NCBI GenBank assembly: GCA_948146395.1
Contig: OX411558.1
Location: 39,246,116-39,310,115 of the forward strand
DNA length: 64,000 nt
Source of the DNA: Fragum whitleyi
Taxonomy: Eukaryota > Mollusca > Bivalvia > Cardiida > Cardiidae
Direction: 5' to 3'
Below the pieces are notes generated by a model. The model was given only the letters and a program-made list of their open reading frames with translations. It searched no databases and was not told where the DNA came from. Of this stretch, positions 59,688 through 64,000 are shown one piece after another (the stretch's first letter is position 1; each line of letters begins with the position of its first letter). The position numbers and the translations under genes were made by a program.

Positions 59688-60303
59688 GGAGAAGGATTGT
59701 CAAGGAACTCGTCGAAAACGAAACACAATATCTAGATAACAAATACATGAGAAGAGGTAAACACCCGGACGGAGATGACGATGTAACAAGAACATTTGCT
59801 ATGTATTCTGACCATTATATGGCAAACAAACAACTTACACCAGAGCTAATTAGAACGATATACAGGAACGAAATAATGACAGTAAAAGAAAGGGGAAAAT
59901 GGATGGGTCTTTGGCAAATCGCCAGTTTGGCAAACATCTTGCGTAGACCAGTGGTTTCCGTTACACCTGAACACGGCTCATTCAACACCCGCAAGGACAT
60001 GCACAGGGTATTTTATCCTTTCGATGATTATGGCGAACAAACACCTGTATTTTTCATGTGGACCAATATTAATGGTGTTACAGAAGAAAGAGAGTTTGTA
60101 TTAAACCATTTCACAGCCATGATGCCTTTGACAGAGGGTGTAACCTTCAGTGACGATGAATGTGAAAACAGCCCAACTGATTGTTTGCCTGGGGAATGGA
60201 TATTTGATAATGATATCTTAAACCAGAATATCGAGTCGTTAATTCCAGATGAAGGATTGTCTGTTGGAAGTGAAGATACCCGAACTGATGAAGATACAAC
60301 AAG
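59435..60303 (+). CDS. OTU-type (vertnin-like) cysteine protease domain, first OTU exon
   Basis: Numbering is from ATG 59435. GDGNCLPRAAS gives the catalytic Asp62 and Cys65, NHFTAMMPL the catalytic His225, as in OTU deubiquitinase-fold proteases. GTENNHADMRRRIV, AMYSDHYMANKQLTPE and WMGLWQIASLANILRRPVVSV match the vertnin-like OTU family that accompanies transposase-like genes in animals, as I recall it. The frame differs from the transposase frame, which it overlaps by about 250 bp. The two may be joined by an intron: a GTAAGG at 59257 and an AG at 59465 would fuse them in frame, but a separate start or a frameshift is also possible. After the domain an acidic tail ends at ACAACAAG|GTATGTA, phase 2. 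Reading on past that donor would stop at 60502. Confidence 0.85.
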
Positions 60304-60743
60304 GTATGTACCCTTAATAATAAATATTGACTCCTTACTTGAATCGAAATCGGGACCTCTTTGTCCCTACACGAACACTCTACCACCTCGCTATAGAAGC
60401 CAGCGTGTACGACAAGATAATACAAGTATCACTTACAATATACCGGGTGCCATAAATTTTCTCTCAATAAAGATTTTTCTAATAATCTTTTTTCTGTTTT
60501 AACACAATCAGCTCTCTAATTCCATAAGCTGACACCTCATGCAGGGTTTTTACGGTGGGTGCCAAATGTTACACGCAAATCGTTATCGACTCCTGACTGG
60601 GTTCGAACATCTATCCCTAAGCATACACCCTATCACTTAGCTATAAAAGCTAGCTTGTACGGCTAGACTGTACAAGTACCCATTATGAAATGTTTGAAAA
60701 TGTGCGGGTGTAGCAGATGACAACATAACCCTCTTCATTTCAG

Positions 60744-60872
60744 TTCTGGGGTTGAAGTTACCACTAAAGACGCACCCGTACCTGCTGCTGGAGCTTCTGC
60801 TGATAATGTAGACCAAGAAGACAACACAGAAAATGAATCCATCAATTTCCAGGATGTATGCAATGAACCAAG
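60744..60872 (+). CDS. acidic array exon 1 (129 nt)
   Basis: Acceptor TTCATTTCAG, donor AG|GTATGTAG. Phase 2 in and out (43 codons). It joins the OTU exon so that the split codon becomes AGT (Ser). Encodes SGVEVTTKDAPVP to ESINFQDVCNEP. Acidic, Ser/Thr-rich, probably disordered. Confidence 0.8.
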
Positions 60873-60970
60873 GTATGTAGCTTCTTCGTGAACAAATTTA
60901 TACAAGTCTTAGTTTTATTACCTGGCAAGTTGATATGTTTGAATTACTGTAAAGACGAGAACAGTAATAT

Positions 60971-61318
60971 CAGGGATGTGGAAATACTAGCTTTCTCCAC
61001 TTGTCCCTGGACAAGTAAAAGCGGATTTTCTACTCGTCCAGGATCCAAATGAACTTGTCCACTAAAGAGTAAAGTAGAAAAATTGAAAAAAAAACATTGC
61101 CTTTTGATGAAGAAAATGCTGGTATCCAGCATTTTCTTCATTAAAAACAATGTGTTCTACCCTATGATATGAACATCAGGATGATTTCTCTCTTAATTCT
61201 TTTAAGTAACATTCCAAGATTTGCCCTGGTATTTACTCGTCCTTGGACAAGTGGCTTAGAAAAATTTACTTGTCCTCAAGTACAAAAGCAAGTCGGGCAT
61301 TGGAATTCCACACCCCTG
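60971..61318. mobile_element. hAT-like MITE in array intron
   Basis: Terminal inverted repeats CAGGGATGTGGAA and TTCCACACCCCTG, the CAGGG-type ends usual for hAT elements, with similar flanks GTAATAT and GTATTAT. An inner hairpin GAAGAAAATGCTGG / CCAGCATTTTCTTC. No coding capacity. Confidence 0.7.
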
Positions 61319-61355
61319 GTATTATGACTTAATCAAAATTATCTCTTTGTTTAAG

Positions 61356-61475
61356 CAATGGGATTGACGTAACTAATGCAGATACTCCTGTACCCAGTCA
61401 AACAGCGGATGAACCCCTAGAAGGCAACACAACCAACAATACCAACATATCTAAGGATAAATGTAACGATTCAAG
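61356..61475 (+). CDS. acidic array exon 2 (120 nt)
   Basis: Acceptor TTTGTTTAAG, donor AG|GTGTGTAG; phase 2-2, 40 codons. Encodes GIDVTNADTPVPSQTADEP then a Thr/Asn-rich stretch ending CNDS. The split codon is again Ser. Confidence 0.8.
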
Positions 61476-61586
61476 GTGTGTAGAATCTTATAAATTTTAA
61501 AAAAAATCTTATTAGATTAACATAATAACTTGAACCTTGCATGTTTTTTTAATTCCTCTATGGCAATTTTTACATTATCTTTTTAG

Positions 61587-61706
61587 TGCAGAGAGTTTGG
61601 TCACCAGTAGAGATACTGCTGGTCTTTTTACTGAAGAAGTAAAAGTCCAAGGAGAAGTAACTGACAACATCGCCAGTACTTTCAGGGGCAAATACTACGA
61701 GTCAAG
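61587..61706 (+). CDS. acidic array exon 3 (120 nt)
   Basis: Acceptor TCTTTTTAG, donor AG|GTACGAAT; phase 2-2, 40 codons. Encodes AESLVTSRDTAGLFTEE then VTDNIASTFRGKYYES. Only 111 bp separates it from the previous exon. Confidence 0.8.
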
Positions 61707-61929
61707 GTACGAATTATCTTAATATAATATTGCCACTTGTGTGTTTTAATATACATGTATTGATTAAAGAGGTGCATATGGTTTTACAATTGTCTCCCAC
61801 TTGTCTGTTTGTTGTCGAAAACTTAAATGAAAGTGGCATTTAACTCGCATATAAATGAACAACTGTCTCTGATTGCTACTTTAAAGTAAATTGCTTGCAC
61901 GACTAGAAAGCCTATTGTTCATTCTTCAG

Positions 61930-62049
61930 CAAAGGGACTGACACAACTTCCACTGATTCTTTTGTTATTGGCTATGAAGAAGGCAGAAGTGAAGGAGTCG
62001 ACATGACTGACGGTAATAACCATTATGAGAGCATTGCTAAGGAATCCAG
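61930..62049 (+). CDS. acidic array exon 4 (120 nt)
   Basis: Acceptor CATTCTTCAG, donor AG|GTATATAG; phase 2-2, 40 codons. Encodes KGTDTTSTDSFVIGYEE then MTDGNNHYESIAKES. Confidence 0.85.
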
Positions 62050-62166
62050 GTATATAGCTTTTTGACTATTTTGTGCATTTATTGAGAACTTTGTAGATTA
62101 TATTTTTACACATTCCATTGGAATATTGTCTCACCGCTGTCCCTTTCCGTCCGTCTGTCTTTCCGT

Positions 62167-62396
62167 TTAACCCATTACCAGATGACAAAATTTTAGACAG
62201 GTCCAAATTAAAAGAAGATGCAGACAACATTTTGAATGTGAAGGAATTTTAAAAAAGTACACTATTATGGATAGAAAAATGTCGTGGTAAATGAAGAAAT
62301 TGCTTGTGACAAGCAATTTCTTCATTTTCCACAATGTTTTCCAAAGCCATTATCTTGTAGGGAGTCAAAATGAGTCATTGTGTGGTAATGGGTTAA
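62167..62396. mobile_element. MITE-E copy 2, piggyBac-like ends, in array intron
   Basis: TTAA at both ends and perfect 10 bp inverted repeats CCCATTACCA / TGGTAATGGG, the CCC...GGG/TTAA arrangement typical of piggyBac elements. Internal hairpin GAAGAAATTGCTTGTGAC / AAGCAATTTCTTC. A homologous copy lies at 55571-55803. Confidence 0.85.
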
Positions 62397-62489
62397 GACA
62401 TCTTTAAACTCAGTACTTTTTTGTAAATTGTGGATGACTTTTATAGTCACCCACAATAAACATCTGTATATATATTGTTTATTTTTCAG

Positions 62490-62609
62490 CATACGGACTG
62501 AATCAACTATTACTGGTGATTCCGAAATTGGTCCTGTAGAAGACACAAGTGACGAAGTAGAAAAAGGCGACGATGATGACCATTTTGAGGACATTGATAC
62601 GAAATCCAG
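62490..62609 (+). CDS. acidic array exon 5 (120 nt)
   Basis: Acceptor TATTTTTCAG, donor AG|GTATGTAT; phase 2-2. Encodes IRTESTITGDSEIGPVED then KGDDDDHFEDIDTKS. Nearly identical in sequence and flanks to the next exon. Confidence 0.88.
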
Positions 62610-62793
62610 GTATGTATCTTTTCAAATGATTAATGTAATTATTGAAAACTTTGTCAATCTATTCCATTGGAGAATTATCTCACCAGTGTCTCTTTTCGTT
62701 CGCTCGTCCGTATTTTATTGAAAACTTAACCTTCAAACTTATTATGTTGAAGTAAATTGCAGATGATTACAAAGCATATTGTTTATTTTTCAG

Positions 62794-62913
62794 CATACGG
62801 ACAGAATCAACTATCACATGTGATTCCGAAATTGGTCCTGTAGAAGGCACAAAGGAGGAAATTGACAAAGGTGACGATTATGACCATTTTGAGGACATTG
62901 ATACGAAATCCAG
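62794..62913 (+). CDS. acidic array exon 6 (120 nt)
   Basis: Recent duplicate of exon 5, including the GTTTATTTTTCAG acceptor region and the donor AG|GTATATAG. Encodes IRTESTITCDSEIGPVEG then KGDDYDHFEDIDTKS. Phase 2-2. Confidence 0.88.
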
Positions 62914-63292
62914 GTATATAGTTTTTCAAGGATTCTATGTTATTATTGAGAACTCTGTAGATTTATATTTAAATCCATGCCCTTCGAGTATTGTGTCGAC
63001 ACTGTCTCTTTCCGTCTGTCTGTCTGTCTGTTGTCGAAAACCTAACCTTTAAACTCATCATTTTTTCTTATCATTTCAATTTCTAATGGATACTTTTTGA
63101 TTACTAATCGCTAAACAATTGTGACAGTAAATATTTGTGCAAGCAGTCACAACAGTTTTTTTTTCGTTGGGCCATTGAATTGGCATGAATATAGATTCTA
63201 TTCTTTGTATGAATTCATGACAAGGCCGAGACTACGAGTCTTGATTATTTATCTTAATCAAAATGTGAAAACTTAGACGTTTCTTTTTTCAG

Positions 63293-63397
63293 CCCAATGA
63301 TTAATACCAACATGGGAGATACTTTTAGTACTGCAGAGGATAAGGGTTCAGAAGGCAACAATGTCGAAATTTCTTCGCACAAGGATGATGAATCCAG
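63293..63397 (+). CDS. acidic array exon 7 (105 nt)
   Basis: Acceptor TCTTTTTTCAG, donor AG|GTACGAAG; phase 2-2, 35 codons. Encodes PMINTNMGDTFSTAEDK then GNNVEISSHKDDES. Shorter by five codons than exons 2-6. Confidence 0.82.
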
Positions 63398-64000
63398 GTA
63401 CGAAGCCACTTCAATGATTTTTAAGCTAATGACAAATTTGAAGGTTTATGTTTCTTGTTTGTCGAGTCTGGTAAGTCAGTTGATAACAAATGTTCTATGT
63501 CAATCCTGAGACAAAAGGTTCGACCACTGACTTGGCAACCATTCATGCGACGCAGTAGTGACAGGCGTAAGTAAGGACAAATGCCGGTGACTTAAATGTT
63601 TATTATAATAAATAATATACTTTGTCATATATGCGACCCATCAAGAGGCAAGGGTCAATCTAAGTAAGGCTAAAATGTCAACCCTAGTCAGACTGTGCAG
63701 AATACGCAGGCTGATTAAGCTTCAGACCTTTTGCGCCTGACCAAGTTCTGAATCATCATCGATGAATCGGAGGCATATTGCCTTAGCAGTCTCTCTTTCC
63801 ATCCGTCTGTCTGTCAGTTGTCGAAAATTTAACCTTAAAACTTACCATTTTGTTCTTATTTTTTTTTCTAAAATTTAAAGTGAATCATATGTTGATTGAC
63901 AATCACAAAACAGTTCATTTCTAACAGTATGTTTTTGTGAAGGCAGCCTTAACAGTTTTTTTTGTTGGGCCATTGAATTGGCATGAATATAGATTCTATT
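63398..64000 (+). other. intron of the exon array, continuing beyond the window
   Basis: About 220 bp at 63780-64000 repeats the intron at 63000-63200 (CCGTCTGTCTGTC, TTGTCGAAAA, TTGGGCCATTGAATTGGCAT). In the earlier unit the next exon begins 93 bp after this block, so a further exon is expected near 64090. Confidence 0.65.

Noticed and set aside
56898..60502. A complete autonomous transposon bounded by inverted repeats
   Set aside because: The nearby inverted repeats (56260-56588, 56005-56215) belong to separate short elements; no matching end was found downstream within the window.

Overview
The window is animal nuclear DNA: AT-rich, intron-bearing and crowded with short DNA transposons, tRNA-derived SINEs and simple repeats. 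One of its two genes is an innexin, and the repeat style (SINEs ending in a tail of short tandem repeats, ATTC-rich MITEs, GACA-type low complexity) suggests a lophotrochozoan, most likely a bivalve mollusc. The species is inference. No bacterial-type operon, CRISPR array or rRNA gene was seen. Family labels such as MITE-A are mine, used only inside this annotation.

Layout. 1-23.1 kb: no gene recognised; MITEs, foldback elements, SINEs, two minisatellites and microsatellites, several nested in one another. 23.9-28.4 kb: innexin gene on the + strand, four coding exons visible (23941-24154, 26271-26465, 26873-27649, 28387-28434), 410 codons in total; the exon with the start codon is upstream and not identified. 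Its introns hold a SINE with a greatly expanded tetranucleotide tail, a 19-unit 27-bp minisatellite next to exon 2, and a foldback MITE whose end lies at the acceptor of exon 3. 27.76-44.82 kb: two nearly identical copies of an about 8.5 kb segment in direct tandem. The first copy contains the last innexin exon; the second carries a spare copy of that exon.

44.8-56.9 kb: no gene recognised; more MITEs, a roughly 900 bp inverted-repeat element, and an unusual array (about 53.5-55.5 kb) of diverged units about 225 bp apart that share a conserved core of short inverted motifs.

56.9-64 kb: a transposon-like gene. A long open frame encodes a basic, Cys-rich protein with a DDE/RNase H-like transposase core. 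It is followed, in another frame and overlapping by about 250 bp, by an OTU-type (vertnin-like) cysteine protease domain. The OTU exon then splices into at least seven short acidic exons, all phase 2 at both ends, five of them exactly 120 nt. Exons and introns in this array are visibly duplicating and the array runs off the end of the window. The transposase-OTU unit joined to a modular exon array is the best candidate here for an undescribed system.
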